The notes: generated by a model not told the origin, from the sequence alone. A stretch of DNA of 64,000 nucleotides from Bifidobacterium primatium (GCF_002802875.1 NZ_PEBI01000002.1:323353-387352), one strand, 5' to 3'. Positions 9,840 to 18,545 are shown, numbered from the stretch's first letter. Translations and numbers: made by a program.

Positions 9840-9894
9840 ACACCGTATTCCCGCGACTTGCGGGAATACGGTGTTTCTGTTATTCTGTATTTTT
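9840..9894 (+). terminator. Intrinsic terminator after adk
   Basis: A perfect 15-bp stem (9840-9854 with 9860-9874, loop GACTT) is followed by a T-rich stretch ending in a run of five T at about 9890-9894. This ends the secY-adk transcript and implies a separate promoter for infA. Confidence 0.85.
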
Positions 9895-9950
9895 GGTGTG
9901 TCTTCGGGCATATCTTTCAGTAATTGACGCCAAGGAACGGATAGGGACTC

Positions 9951-10169
9951 ATGGCAAAAGACGGTGTGATTGAGGTAGAAGGTCAGGTTATCGAAGCATT
10001 GCCGAACGCGATGTTCCGTGTCGAACTCGAAAACAAGCACATCGTTCTGGCGACGATCTCCGGCAAGATGAGGAAGAACTACATCCGCATCCTCCCGCAG
10101 GATCGCGTCGTGCTCGAAATGAGCCCGTACGATCTGAACCGTGGTCGAATTACGTACCGTTACAAGTAA
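9951..10169 (+). CDS. infA: Translation initiation factor IF-1
   Basis: 72 residues, exactly the common length. The single S1-type OB fold is seen ([65 protein letters not shown]). IF-1 occupies the A site during initiation and assists IF-2 and IF-3. It stands just after the adk terminator and before rpmJ, so probably opens the alpha-type transcript. Confidence 0.98.
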   Translation: MAKDGVIEVEGQVIEALPNAMFRVELENKHIVLATISGKMRKNYIRILPQDRVVLEMSPYDLNRGRITYRYK

Positions 10170-10179
10170 AAGGAAAACC

Positions 10180-10293
10180 ATGAAGGTCAGCCCCAGTGTG
10201 AAGAAGATCTGCGACAAGTGCCGCGTGATCCGTCGTCACGGCCGCGTCATGGTGATCTGCGAGAACCCGCGCCATAAGCAGCGTCAGGGCTGA
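10180..10293 (+). CDS. rpmJ: 50S ribosomal protein L36
   Basis: A 37-residue protein beginning [14 protein letters not shown] and ending NPRHKQRQG, preceded by AAAGGAAAA. Cys11, Cys14, Cys27 and His32 form the zinc ribbon, so this is the zinc-binding L36. It lies between infA and rpsM in the conserved order. The following 145 bases contain a small CCCAGG/CCTGGG hairpin (about 10367-10387) and lead to rpsM; no other gene was seen there. Confidence 0.96.
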   Translation: MKVSPSVKKICDKCRVIRRHGRVMVICENPRHKQRQG

Positions 10294-10438
10294 AAGCAGA
10301 CCCCAGCGGCAAAGTAAATCAGACGCTGAATCACAGTGTTCGTATCACCACGTACGGCATTGAACCCCAGGTGCGGAGGCCTGGGCCGTGAACTCGGACG
10401 ATTTGGCGTAAGACCTCCGATGAACAGAAGGAATCGCA

Positions 10439-10810
10439 ATGGCACGTCTTGCCGGAGTCGACATCCCCAATGAGAAGCGCATCGAGATCGCCCTCACCTA
10501 CATCTTTGGTGTGGGTCGCACTCGTGCCAAGGAAACGCTCGCAGCGACCGGTATCAACCCGGACACCCGCGTTAAGGATCTCTCCGATGAGCAGCTGATT
10601 ACGCTGCGTGATTACCTCGAGGGTAACTACAAGATCGAGGGTGATCTCCGCCGTGAGGTGGATGCGGATATTCGCCGTAAGATCCAGATTAACTGCTACC
10701 AGGGCATGCGTCACCGTAGGCACCTGCCCGTGCGTGGCCAGCGCACCAAGACCAACGCCCGTACCCGCAAGGGCCCGAAGCGCACGGTCGCCGGTAAGAA
10801 GAAGGCCTGA
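10439..10810 (+). CDS. rpsM: 30S ribosomal protein S13
   Basis: 123 residues beginning [30 protein letters not shown], the S13 helix-two-turn-helix. The basic tail ([35 protein letters not shown]) reaches tRNA at the A and P sites. S13 also forms a bridge to the large subunit. rpsK follows after 89 bases. Confidence 0.98.
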   Translation: MARLAGVDIPNEKRIEIALTYIFGVGRTRAKETLAATGINPDTRVKDLSDEQLITLRDYLEGNYKIEGDLRREVDADIRRKIQINCYQGMRHRRHLPVRGQRTKTNARTRKGPKRTVAGKKKA

Positions 10811-10899
10811 TTTTCATCAGACCTCAGTTCAGGCCACGAGTGGTTGACGCTCATCGCCTGAAATTCGATAATTATTCGTAAACAAGGAAACGAGGATCC

Positions 10900-11298
10900 A
10901 TGGCAGCTGCGAAGCAGGCCACGCGCAAGCCCCGTCGTAGGGACCGTAAGTCGGTTCCCGTCGGACAGGCGCACATCAAGTCCACATTCAACAACACGAT
11001 CATCTCGATCACCGATCCGTCCGGTGCCGTTGTCTCCTGGGCGTCCGGTGGCGATGTCGGCTTCAAGGGCTCCCGTAAGTCCACGCCGTACGCCGCTGGC
11101 ATGGCTGCCGAAGCCGCCGCCCGCAAGGCCATGGAACACGGCGTCAAGAAGGTCGACGTGTTCGTGAAGGGCCCGGGTTCCGGTCGCGAAACCGCCATCC
11201 GCTCCCTGCAGTCCGCAGGCCTTGAGGTCGGTTCCATCTCCGACGTCACCCCGCAGGCTCACAACGGCGTTCGTCCTCCGAAGCGTCGCCGCGTCTGA
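10900..11298 (+). CDS. rpsK: 30S ribosomal protein S11
   Basis: 132 residues. The core ([48 protein letters not shown]) and the C-terminal [18 protein letters not shown] are S11 signatures. S11 lines the mRNA exit channel with S7. The 83-base gap to rpoA contains a candidate internal promoter and a small hairpin. There is no rpsD in this cluster, unlike in E. coli. Confidence 0.98.
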   Translation: MAAAKQATRKPRRRDRKSVPVGQAHIKSTFNNTIISITDPSGAVVSWASGGDVGFKGSRKSTPYAAGMAAEAAARKAMEHGVKKVDVFVKGPGSGRETAIRSLQSAGLEVGSISDVTPQAHNGVRPPKRRRV

Positions 11299-11317
11299 AG
11301 CACTGACCTACAGAATC

Positions 11318-11323
11318 TATAAT
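11318..11323 (+). promoter_or_regulatory. Candidate -10 element upstream of rpoA
   Basis: A perfect TATAAT lies 59 bases before the rpoA start, in the rpsK-rpoA gap. No strong -35 was recognised. A 7-bp hairpin (AACCGGC/GCCGGTT, 11336-11358) follows in the would-be leader. It may give rpoA and rplQ an additional promoter. Confidence 0.4.
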
Positions 11324-11381
11324 CCAACCCGCGAGAACCGGCGAGTGCACGGCCGGTTTGAGCTGAAAGGATAAGTGTAAA

Positions 11382-12377
11382 GTGCTTATTGCACAGCGTC
11401 CGACCCTGACTGAGGAAGTCCTCAATCCCCAGCGTTCCCGCTTCACCATCGAGCCGCTTGAGCCTGGTTTTGGCTACACCCTCGGTAACTCGCTGCGCCG
11501 TACGCTGCTCAGCTCCATCCCCGGAGCTGCTGTTACGTCGGTGCGCATCTCCGGCGCGCTGCATGAGTTCACCACTCTGCCCGGCGTGAAGGAAGACGTT
11601 ACCGAGATTCTTCTGAACATCAAGGGAATCGTTCTTACCAGCGAATACGACGAGCCCGTCGTCATGTACCTGCGCAAGAACGGTGAAGGCGAGGCCACCG
11701 CCGGAGACATCACTCCGCCGGCCGGCGTCGTCATCTCCAATCCCGATCTTCACATCGCCACTCTCGCCGAGGACGGCGAGCTGGAGATCGAGTTCACTGT
11801 CGAGCGTGGCCGCGGTTACGTTCCTGCTCAGATGAACAAGCAGGATACGGGCGAGATCGGTCGCATTCCGGTGGATTCCATCTACTCTCCAGTGCTGAAG
11901 GTGAGCTACAAGGTCGAGGCTACTCGAGTCGAGCAGCGTACCGACTTCGACAAGCTCATCCTCGATGTGGAGACCAAGCCGGCCATTTCCCCGCGCGATG
12001 CCGTGGCATCCGCAGGCTCCACCCTTGTCGAGCTGTTCGGCCTGTGCCGTGAGCTCAACAACCAGGCGGAGGGTATCGAGGTCGGTCCGGTTCCGGTCGT
12101 GGAAGAAACCAACCCCGAGATGGCGGTTCCGATCGAGGAGCTCAACTTGACGCAGCGTTCCTACAACTGCCTCAAGCGCGAGGGCATCCACACGGTCGGC
12201 GAGCTGGTCTCCCATACGGAGCAGGACCTGCTCGACATCCGCAATTTCGGTATGAAGTCCATCGACGAAGTCAAGGAGAAGCTGCAGTCCCTCGGTCTGT
12301 CGCTCAAGGCCTCGCCGCTTGGTCTCGATACCATCAATCTCGAAGGAGGCACGTTCTTCTCTCCGGAAGACGAGTGA
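11382..12377 (+). CDS. rpoA: DNA-directed RNA polymerase subunit alpha
   Basis: 331 residues with a GTG start behind GAAAGGA. The N-terminal assembly domain ([36 protein letters not shown]) and the C-terminal domain ([48 protein letters not shown]), which contacts UP elements and activators, are both complete. The 106-base gap to rplQ holds overlapping short inverted repeats (GTCTCC/GGAGAC, 12379-12403). Confidence 0.98.
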   Translation: MLIAQRPTLTEEVLNPQRSRFTIEPLEPGFGYTLGNSLRRTLLSSIPGAAVTSVRISGALHEFTTLPGVKEDVTEILLNIKGIVLTSEYDEPVVMYLRKNGEGEATAGDITPPAGVVISNPDLHIATLAEDGELEIEFTVERGRGYVPAQMNKQDTGEIGRIPVDSIYSPVLKVSYKVEATRVEQRTDFDKLILDVETKPAISPRDAVASAGSTLVELFGLCRELNNQAEGIEVGPVPVVEETNPEMAVPIEELNLTQRSYNCLKREGIHTVGELVSHTEQDLLDIRNFGMKSIDEVKEKLQSLGLSLKASPLGLDTINLEGGTFFSPEDE

Positions 12378-12483
12378 TCGTCTCCGGGAGACGAACGTCT
12401 CCCTTGAATAAACGCAGCCTCGTGCCGCGCAGACGTTTGGGCCTCTGCCCTCCTGCCGGCACGGGACATAAGGAGTAATTACA

Positions 12484-12990
12484 ATGCCTACACCCAAGAA
12501 GGGCCCGCGTCTGGCTTCCAGCCCCGCGCATGAGCGCCTGATGCTCGCCAACATGGCTACGAGCCTGTTCCAGAACGGCCGCATCACCACCACGCTGCCG
12601 AAGGCCAAGCGCCTCCGTCCGCTGGCCGAGCGTCTGATCACGTTCGCCAAGCGTGGCGACCTGCACTCCCGCCGTCGCGTGATGCGCGTCATCCGCAACA
12701 AGAGCGTCGTGCACGTGCTGTTCACCCAGATCGCCGAAATGATGGAGCAGCGTGAGGGTGGCTACACCCGTATCGTCAAGATTGCTCCGCGCCGTGGCGA
12801 CAACGCCCCGATGGCCGTCATCGAGCTCGTCACCGAGCCGCTGAGCGCCAAGAAGGCCACCGTTGCCGAGGCTGAGGCCGCCACCAAGGCCGCCGCCGAA
12901 GAAGCTCCGGCCACCGAGGCCGAGGCTCCGGCCGCTGAGGCCACCGAGGCTCCGGCTCAGGAAGCCGCCGCCGAGGAGAAGGCCGAGTGA
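12484..12990 (+). CDS. rplQ: 50S ribosomal protein L17
   Basis: 168 residues. The L17 domain occupies about the first 120 ([53 protein letters not shown]). The last ~45 residues are an Ala/Glu/Pro-rich low-complexity tail, found in several actinobacterial ribosomal proteins. L17 sits near the tunnel exit. A terminator follows. Confidence 0.97.
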   Translation: MPTPKKGPRLASSPAHERLMLANMATSLFQNGRITTTLPKAKRLRPLAERLITFAKRGDLHSRRRVMRVIRNKSVVHVLFTQIAEMMEQREGGYTRIVKIAPRRGDNAPMAVIELVTEPLSAKKATVAEAEAATKAAAEEAPATEAEAPAAEATEAPAQEAAAEEKAE

Positions 12991-13030
12991 ATCTGATTCA
13001 CGTCAGGTGAACTGGTTTCAAACCGCTGAA

Positions 13031-13070
13031 GAGGTCTGGGATCGCAAGGTCCCGGACCTCTTTCGTTCTT
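13031..13070 (+). terminator. Intrinsic terminator after rplQ
   Basis: GAGGTCTGGGA (13031-13041) pairs with TCCCGGACCTC (13050-13060) with one G-T wobble, followed by TTTCGTTCTT. It closes the long ribosomal-protein transcript. Confidence 0.8.
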
Positions 13071-13157
13071 AATATCCTGTAATATCCCGAATTTGGTCAA
13101 TCCGTTCATTACGACCATGTTTTCCCTTCTTCATGATCGTTTTCGCCAAGTAATCCC

Positions 13158-13163
13158 GATACT
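13158..13163 (+). promoter_or_regulatory. Candidate -10 of truA (near-leaderless)
   Basis: GATACT ends 9 bases before the truA ATG and no Shine-Dalgarno sequence lies between. If used, transcription would begin within about three bases of the start codon, giving a leaderless mRNA, which is common in actinobacteria. No convincing -35 was seen. Confidence 0.35.
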
Positions 13164-13172
13164 CTAGTACGT

Positions 13173-14087
13173 ATGCGTTTGAGGATCGATTTGGGATATG
13201 ACGGCGGCGCCTTCTACGGATGGGCTCGCCAGCCGAAGCTACGTACCGTACAGGGGGAGATCGAGGCGGCAATCCGCAAGGTGCTGCGCGTACGGGCCGA
13301 CGATGCCGACGCCCCCGAAATCCGGCTGGTGGTGGCCGGCCGCACCGACACCGGCGTGCACGCCCTGCATCAGGTCTGCCACATCGACATCCCCGAAGAC
13401 GTGCTCGCCCGGGCCGTGGGCCACATGGACGTGACCCCGGAGGTCGCCTTGGAACGACGACTGCAGCGCGTGCTGCCCGACGACATCGCCATCCATCGTG
13501 TGCAGCAGGCCCCCGACGGGTTCGACGCACGATTCTCCGCGCTCGAACGCACCTATGTGTATCGGGTGAGCGACAACGGACGATTCGTGGACCCCCGGAC
13601 ACGAGGATTCGTCGTCGCCGTCGACGAAACGCTCGATATGGACGCCATGAACCAGGCGGCGGCGCTCACCATCGGTCTGCATGACTTCGGCTCGTTCGCC
13701 ACGCCCAATCCGGGAGGCACCACCATCCGAGAGGTCAAGTACGCGCAGTGGCGTCGGGTCGATCCCGGCACGATGCTGCACGGGGGAGCGGCCGACGGCG
13801 GCTACGGCGAGCCGGTGCCGTATGCGGAATCGGGACTGCTGTGCTTCACAATCGTCGCCGACGCGTTCGCGAGGAACATGGTCCGCTCGCTGGTCAACGG
13901 CTGCCTGCAGGTCGGACGCGGCCGAAAGGACGTGGAATGGTTCGCGCGGAAAATGGCCGTTCCCATGCGCGAAGGCTCCACCGGTCCGGCCGCGGCCAAG
14001 GGCCTCACGCTCGAATACGTGGCCTATCCTCCCGACGACATGCTCGCCGAACGTGCGCAGGCCATTCGCGCCGTGCGCACGCTGTAG
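13173..14087 (+). CDS. truA: tRNA pseudouridine(38-40) synthase TruA
   Basis: 304 residues. TruA isomerises uridines 38-40 in the anticodon stem-loop. The catalytic aspartate lies in GRTDTGVHALHQ (Asp59), and DDIAIHRVQQAPDGFDARFSALERTYVYRV is the second family motif. Insertions near FVVAVDETLD and GGAADGGYGEPVPYAESG make it longer than E. coli TruA (~270), as in other actinobacteria. It stands downstream of rplQ as in many Gram-positives, but behind a terminator. Confidence 0.95.
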   Translation: MRLRIDLGYDGGAFYGWARQPKLRTVQGEIEAAIRKVLRVRADDADAPEIRLVVAGRTDTGVHALHQVCHIDIPEDVLARAVGHMDVTPEVALERRLQRVLPDDIAIHRVQQAPDGFDARFSALERTYVYRVSDNGRFVDPRTRGFVVAVDETLDMDAMNQAAALTIGLHDFGSFATPNPGGTTIREVKYAQWRRVDPGTMLHGGAADGGYGEPVPYAESGLLCFTIVADAFARNMVRSLVNGCLQVGRGRKDVEWFARKMAVPMREGSTGPAAAKGLTLEYVAYPPDDMLAERAQAIRAVRTL

Positions 14088-14392
14088 CCGCATCGGCCAC
14101 GAAGGTCGCGACGGCCGGGCAGCCGTGACGTGTGCGGTCCGGCCGTCATGGCCGCGCACGTCCGTGCCGCGACCGCTTCCACGTCACACACATGACATGC
14201 GATAAATCATGAATCATGTTGGAAACATTCCTCGGTATTTGCGTTAACGGTGCGTGATTAATCTGATGCCCAGATTGCCGGCCGGCCATCGTGCCGATCG
14301 GACGCAGGCGAAGCATGCGTCGACGGCCGTGCGCGGAACGTGCCGGCCGCAGGTGCTTCGGCACGTGGGAAACGTGGGAAAAGGAGTGGGCA
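14088..14392. other. Intergenic stretch truA to ATP-grasp gene
   Basis: 305 bases without a supportable gene. ACGGCCGG (14111-14118) is reverse-complementary to 14139-14146 and could form a hairpin after truA, but no T-run follows. A more AT-rich segment around 14190-14260 (for example GATAAA near 14201) may hold the promoter of the next gene. An AAGGAG site at 14381-14386 marks the start of the following gene. Confidence 0.4.
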
Positions 14393-16573
14393 GTGATTCA
14401 ATCGCGGGCGCAGAAAATGGCAACGGAACTCGTCGACCGCAGGGAGGCGATCAACCGCGAACTGAGCCGTAACGGCGTACGGTTCGGCATCTACAAGAAC
14501 GGTCAGTACCACGATCAGCTGTTTCCCTACGATCCGGTGCCTCGCATCATCGAATCCAAGGAGTTCGACGAGCTTGAACTCGGTCTGGCGCAGCGCGTGA
14601 AGGCGCTGAACGCCTACCTGCGCGACATCTACTCCGACAAGCGCATCATCCACGACGGCATCATCCCCGAGGAATACGTGTACACGTCGGCCGGCTACTA
14701 TCCGCAGGTCAACGGCGTGACCCCTCCCGGCGGCGTGTTCGCGCACATCGCCGGCGAGGACCTGGTGCAGGGGGAGGACGGCCGCTGGTGGGTGCTCGAA
14801 GACAACCTTCGCATCCCGTCGGGCGCCAGCTATCCGCTGTTCGTGCGCGATATCGAACGCCGCATCTCGCCCAGACTGTTCCGCGACGTGCGTGTGCGCG
14901 ACAACCGTGCCTACCCGATGATGCTGCGCCGGTCGATGGATTTCGTGACCACCGAGGGCATCGCCGTGGTGCTCACGCCCGGCCGCTACAACTCCGCGTT
15001 CTTCGAACACGCGTATCTCGCCGAGAAGACCGGCGCCGTACTCGCATTCCCCGAGGATCTCGAGGTCGAGGACAACCAGCTGTTCTTCATCGACTACTCC
15101 GGCAGCAAGCACCGCGTCGGCGTGGTCTACCGCCGACTCTCCGACGACTATCTCGACCCGTTCGCCTTCAATGCCGAATCCGTAATCGGCGTGCCCGGCC
15201 TGCTCGGCGCCTACCGCGCCGGCAACGTGGCGATCATGAACGCGCCCGGTAATGGCGCCGCCGACGACAAGGCCATCTACTACTTCGTGCCGGCGATGAT
15301 CCAGTACTATTTGCACGAGGACCCGATCCTGCACAACGCGCCCACTTACATGCCGATGTTCGAACAGGACCGCAGGACCGTGCTCGACCGCATGGGCGAA
15401 CTCGTCATCAAGGACGTCGCCGAAGCCGGCGGATACGGCGTGGTGTTCGGATCGTCGCTCGACGCATCCCAGCGCGAGGAGCTCGCCGACAGGATCAAGG
15501 CCGACCCGCGCCGATTCATCGCGCAGGAGGTCATCCAGTTCCGCGACATCGACGTGGTCGACCCGAAGACCGGGCAGTACGAGCCGCGCAAGGCCGATCT
15601 TCGTGCGTTCGTCGTGACCGGCAAGGACACGCAGGTATGGTATTCCGGCCTGACCCGCTACTCGTCGGTCCCCGGACAGATGATCGTGAATTCCTCGCAG
15701 GGCGGCGGATTCAAGGACACGTGGGTGCTGGCTGACGACGATGCCGCGATGACCGACAAATACGACCAGTTCGAGGACGAGAAGATTTCCATCGCCACGC
15801 AGACGCAGCGGCACTCGCTTTCGCTGCTCACCGCGTCGAAGGCGGAGAACCTCTACTGGCTCGGACGGTACACGGAACGCGTGTTCACCACGCTCACGCG
15901 GTTCTTCCCGTTCTACGACCATGTGATGGACACCGACGTGGACGCGTTCCGCCCGTTCGCCCGCGCACTCGACCTGCCGGAGGACTTCGAGGACTTCGAT
16001 GCGTTCGTGCATAGCTTCCTGTACGACGAGAGCAACCCGAACTCGGTGCGCAGCGCCATGGACTACGCGTTCAACAACGCCGTGATCCTGCGTCCCGAAC
16101 TCAGCTCTCGCGTGCTGCAGTACGTGGAACTGGCGCTGAGCAGCATCACCGACGCGAGCGAGCGTTCGTCCGAGGCCGAGGACCTGTACGACCAGCGCGA
16201 TGTGACCGACGACATGCTGGCCTTCTGGGGCGCCGTCGAGAATTCGGTGGTCGACCAGACGCTCAAGTCGTTCCTCTTCGTCGGCAAATACCTCGAACGA
16301 CTCGACCTGTACACGCGCCTGCATGTTTCGCCCACCGAGCTCAAGCCGCCGCTGCGCAAGCTCGTCGACTATGCGATGACGTTGGACGGCATGCCCGTGC
16401 CGCAGTGCTTCGTCTCCGGCGTACGCTGGCTCATCGGTCAGCTGCCTGCCCGCGGCTACGAGAGGCTCGCCGACCGGCTGCGTGACTTCGAGACCGGATT
16501 CACCGATCATGTGGTCGCATCCCGACTGAAGCCGCTGATGACCGTCGACCCCACCGATCTCGGCGATCGGTGA
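14393..16573 (+). CDS. Circularly permuted ATP-grasp / Alpha-E fusion protein
   Basis: 726 residues from the GTG at 14393, chosen for the AAGGAG six bases upstream; the frame stays open further back through Arg-rich, non-family sequence. The first ~470 residues match the circularly permuted ATP-grasp family (COG2308): IYKNGQYHDQLFPYDPVPRII, DNLRIPSGASYPL, GGYGVVFGSSLD and RDIDVVDPKTG ... RKADLRAFVVTG. From about SLLTASKAENLYWLGRYTERV the protein is an Alpha-E domain (COG2307). The two are often separate genes; here they are fused. ATP-grasp enzymes ligate carboxylates to amines, and comparative work has predicted an amidoligase role for this family. The substrate is unknown. A transglutaminase-like gene follows, as in many genomes. 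Confidence 0.85.
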   Translation: MIQSRAQKMATELVDRREAINRELSRNGVRFGIYKNGQYHDQLFPYDPVPRIIESKEFDELELGLAQRVKALNAYLRDIYSDKRIIHDGIIPEEYVYTSAGYYPQVNGVTPPGGVFAHIAGEDLVQGEDGRWWVLEDNLRIPSGASYPLFVRDIERRISPRLFRDVRVRDNRAYPMMLRRSMDFVTTEGIAVVLTPGRYNSAFFEHAYLAEKTGAVLAFPEDLEVEDNQLFFIDYSGSKHRVGVVYRRLSDDYLDPFAFNAESVIGVPGLLGAYRAGNVAIMNAPGNGAADDKAIYYFVPAMIQYYLHEDPILHNAPTYMPMFEQDRRTVLDRMGELVIKDVAEAGGYGVVFGSSLDASQREELADRIKADPRRFIAQEVIQFRDIDVVDPKTGQYEPRKADLRAFVVTGKDTQVWYSGLTRYSSVPGQMIVNSSQGGGFKDTWVLADDDAAMTDKYDQFEDEKISIATQTQRHSLSLLTASKAENLYWLGRYTERVFTTLTRFFPFYDHVMDTDVDAFRPFARALDLPEDFEDFDAFVHSFLYDESNPNSVRSAMDYAFNNAVILRPELSSRVLQYVELALSSITDASERSSEAEDLYDQRDVTDDMLAFWGAVENSVVDQTLKSFLFVGKYLERLDLYTRLHVSPTELKPPLRKLVDYAMTLDGMPVPQCFVSGVRWLIGQLPARGYERLADRLRDFETGFTDHVVASRLKPLMTVDPTDLGDR

Positions 16574-16765
16574 TTGGCAAGCGGCGACCAGTAGGCGGCA
16601 AGCGGGCGTCAGCCACCGGTATCATGTTGCTCTCATGCGTTTTCGGATGGGCGGCGTAGTCGCCGGACCGATACGACTATCCTTGAAGGAAAGTCTGCGG
16701 ACCGGCCGTGCGTATGCGTCATGCGCCGCGCATCCGCATATCGGGCGTAAAAGGAGCTGGATTCG

Positions 16766-17569
16766 TTGAAGAAACTGTATTTTGATTACGAGATGAAGCT
16801 GACGTTTAGCTCGCCCGTAACCGATCATCGTTTCCAGCTCCGGTGCATTCCCGCCACCGGTCCCCGCCAGCAGGTCATCGACACCAAAGTGGTCATCGAC
16901 CCCGCAATCGAGCCGAATACGTCCATCGATTCGTTCGATTCCGTGGTGATGACGGGATTCCTGCCCGAACCGCACACGCATTTCGGCTACAAGGTGACGG
17001 GCATCGCGTTCGTGGACAACGCCAACATCAAATCCGAGATTTACAAGCCGCTCTACCGGTTCGATTCCGCGCTGACCATTCCCGGTCCGGCCGTCAAGGC
17101 GCTGACCGAACGATGCAAGGACCGTCTGCGTCACGAGAAGAACACCGGTTCGCCGGTCGCCGTGGCCACCGTGGTGATGGACGAGGTGTTCAAGTCGTTC
17201 GTCTACACGCCGAAGTCCACGACGATTCACACCACCGCCGAACAGGCTCTGGCCCAAGGCAAGGGCGTATGCCAGGACTACGCGCATGTGATGCTCTCGG
17301 TATGCCGCCACGTCGGACTGACCGCGCGATACATCGCCGGACTGCTGGGTGGCGAGGGGGCGACCCACGCGTGGGTGGAGGTGTATCACAAGGACCGTTG
17401 GATCGGGCTCGACCCCACTCACAACCGGTTGGTCGACGACAACTACATCACCATCGCCCACGGACGCGACTACCGCGACTGCATGCTCGACATCGGCGTG
17501 TTCTCGGGCAGCAACGTGCAGCAGACGCAGTGGGTGAACGCCTCCGTTCACGAGAAGCCGCAGGTGTAG
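16766..17569 (+). CDS. Transglutaminase-like cysteine peptidase family protein
   Basis: 267 residues with a TTG start behind AAAGGAG. The transglutaminase core holds a full catalytic triad: Cys169 in GKGVCQDYAHV, His201 in GATHAWVEV and Asp216 in GLDPTHN. An N-terminal beta-rich region (YFDYEMKLTFSSPVTDHRFQLRC) is the usual partner domain. There is no signal peptide or membrane segment, so it should be cytoplasmic. Families of this kind act as peptidases or amidases more often than crosslinkers. It is the standard companion of the COG2307/COG2308 proteins, so it probably acts on the same unknown product. Confidence 0.85.
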   Translation: MKKLYFDYEMKLTFSSPVTDHRFQLRCIPATGPRQQVIDTKVVIDPAIEPNTSIDSFDSVVMTGFLPEPHTHFGYKVTGIAFVDNANIKSEIYKPLYRFDSALTIPGPAVKALTERCKDRLRHEKNTGSPVAVATVVMDEVFKSFVYTPKSTTIHTTAEQALAQGKGVCQDYAHVMLSVCRHVGLTARYIAGLLGGEGATHAWVEVYHKDRWIGLDPTHNRLVDDNYITIAHGRDYRDCMLDIGVFSGSNVQQTQWVNASVHEKPQV

Positions 17570-17605
17570 AACCCGCCCTGTGACGACACGGGTAATACCT
17601 CGATT

Positions 17606-17635
17606 TTGCAATATCCGTAAAGTGTGGCATACTAT
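17606..17635 (+). promoter_or_regulatory. Promoter of tRNA-Ser
   Basis: A -35-like TTGCAA (17606-17611) and a -10-like TACTAT (17630-17635) are separated by 18 bases. The expected start at about 17642 is 17 bases before the mature tRNA, leaving a short 5' leader for RNase P. Confidence 0.65.
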
Positions 17636-17658
17636 TCAAGTTGCGTTTTTGTAGCAAT

Positions 17659-17744
17659 GGATAAGTGTCCGAGCGGTCGAAGGAGCACGCCTCGAAAGCG
17701 TGTGAGGGCAACCCCCTCCGCGAGTTCGAATCTCGCCTTATCCG
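17659..17744 (+). tRNA. tRNA-Ser (anticodon CGA)
   Basis: An 86-base class II tRNA. The acceptor stem GGATAAG pairs with CTTATCC (17737-17743), with discriminator G. The anticodon stem CACGC/GCGTG encloses CGA at 17693-17695, which reads UCG. A long variable arm (GAGGG...CCCTC) and the T-arm with GTTCGAATC follow. CCA is not encoded. An intrinsic terminator follows directly. Confidence 0.96.
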
Positions 17745-17750
17745 CCCTTA

Positions 17751-17788
17751 AGGGTTCTGGCCAGTTGGGATGGCCGGAACCCTTTTTT
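17751..17788 (+). terminator. Intrinsic terminator after tRNA-Ser
   Basis: AGGGTTCTGGCCA (17751-17763) pairs with TGGCCGGAACCCT (17771-17783) with one G-T pair, followed by TTTTT. It ends the tRNA transcript. Confidence 0.85.
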
Positions 17789-18159
17789 CATGCCGTTTTC
17801 GGCGGTATTCCAACGGTTTTTTTTTTGGGGGGGGGTAGGCCAAATTGTGTGTCCGACAGATCGGATTTGGTTTCTTTGCCCCTCTGGGGAAGCTGCCAGC
17901 TTGCGGCTGACTGATGAGGGGGCCTGGGGCTCCACGTCCAAATCATGTCTTCTGAACAGACGGTCTGTCCTCTGGCCTCGTTACTTGGCCAACCCGTTCA
18001 TCATTCATTGGCTGAACCGATCATAAAGACCCTTACTTGGCCTAGTCGTTCACGAACAGGCCGAAACCGAGGTCTTCGTGAACGGATTGGCCAATCTTGG
18101 TGAAAACATGTCTTTTGATGATTGGTTCGGCCAAGTTGATTGGTCATCAATTCCTTCGA
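17789..18159. other. Gene-poor stretch with T10G9 tract and inverted repeats
   Basis: No convincing gene was found in 371 bases. It holds ten T followed by nine G (17817-17835), and repeated short motifs of the form TTACTTGGCCnAnyCGTTCA at 17981 and 18033. The second is the left arm of an imperfect 20-bp inverted repeat (18037-18056 with 18075-18094, 17 of 20 pairs). Base composition is lower in GC than the flanking housekeeping genes. Confidence 0.55.
18037..18094. repeat. Imperfect 20-bp inverted repeat
   Basis: 18037-18056 and 18075-18094 pair at 17 of 20 positions around an 18-base loop; the inner CGTTCACGAA/TTCGTGAACG is perfect over 10 bp. A third related copy (GGCCAACCCGTTCA) lies at 17987-18000. 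It is not followed by a T-run. It may be a remnant end of a mobile element or a protein-binding region; no transposase gene was seen nearby. Confidence 0.5.
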
Positions 18160-18402
18160 TCACCCATTGGGGGAATGGATAATCTGTCTGGCGTGCAGGC
18201 CGGGCCACGGACTGAGCAACAGTTCGTCAAGGGTGACACCCAGCACCTGGGCGATCGCCATGATGTTCCTCAGGCTGGGATTCGCCGGTGTCCCCGGCAT
18301 GGACTCGCCCTTTTCGAACTTCTGATAGGTATACCGGCTCAGACCGGCCTCGTAGGTTACATGTTCCTGCGACAGGCCACGGGAAATGCGAAGTCTCTGC
18401 AT
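18160..18402 (-). CDS. Small XRE-family DNA-binding regulator
   Basis: 80 residues on the minus strand. Residues 1-35 (MQRLRISRGLSQEHVTYEAGLSRYTYQKFEKGES) form a Cro/C1-type helix-turn-helix, followed by NPSLRNIMAIAQVLGVTLDELL, typical of XRE proteins. Upstream in frame the codons read E-L-G-L-N, which looks like the normal family lead-in, but a TAG precedes them. The ATG at 18402 is therefore either a genuinely short start or the result of a small frame lesion. No good ribosome site was seen. It diverges from the zinc-ribbon genes at 18546 and may control them. Confidence 0.7.
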   Translation of the reverse strand: MQRLRISRGLSQEHVTYEAGLSRYTYQKFEKGESMPGTPANPSLRNIMAIAQVLGVTLDELLLSPWPGLHARQIIHSPNG

Positions 18403-18464
18403 GTTCAGCCCGAGTTCCTAGACATAATGGTTCCAAGCACCCGAAGGCGTGTTGCGTGGCATAC

Positions 18465-18511
18465 CTCGAAAGATACGAGCGAGCCGTTTTGTATATGACC
18501 TCCTGTATATG
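18465..18511. promoter_or_regulatory. Candidate operator sites between XRE gene and zinc-ribbon gene
   Basis: A CTCG-n7-CGAG dyad (18465/66 to 18479) and two copies of TGTATATG (18490-18497 and 18504-18511, 14 bp apart) lie in the divergent gap. These are plausible binding sites for the adjacent XRE regulator, which is an inference from position only. Confidence 0.3.
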
Positions 18512-18545
18512 GCATTCTTGAGTCCGGAAAGGTGAAGGTGCCGAC

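Noticed and set aside
14258-16510. Long open frame on the minus strand opposite the ATP-grasp/Alpha-E gene
   Set aside because: It mirrors a real gene in GC-rich DNA, is His/Arg/Gly-heavy, has no ribosome site and no recognisable family. Similar antisense frames over secY-adk (7249-9285), infB (23734-26442) and the binding-protein gene (44398-46179) were dropped for the same reason.
17624-18026. Small plus-strand open frames running through the tRNA and the T10G9 tract
   Set aside because: They cross the tRNA and terminator or depend on homopolymers, have no ribosome site and no family resemblance.
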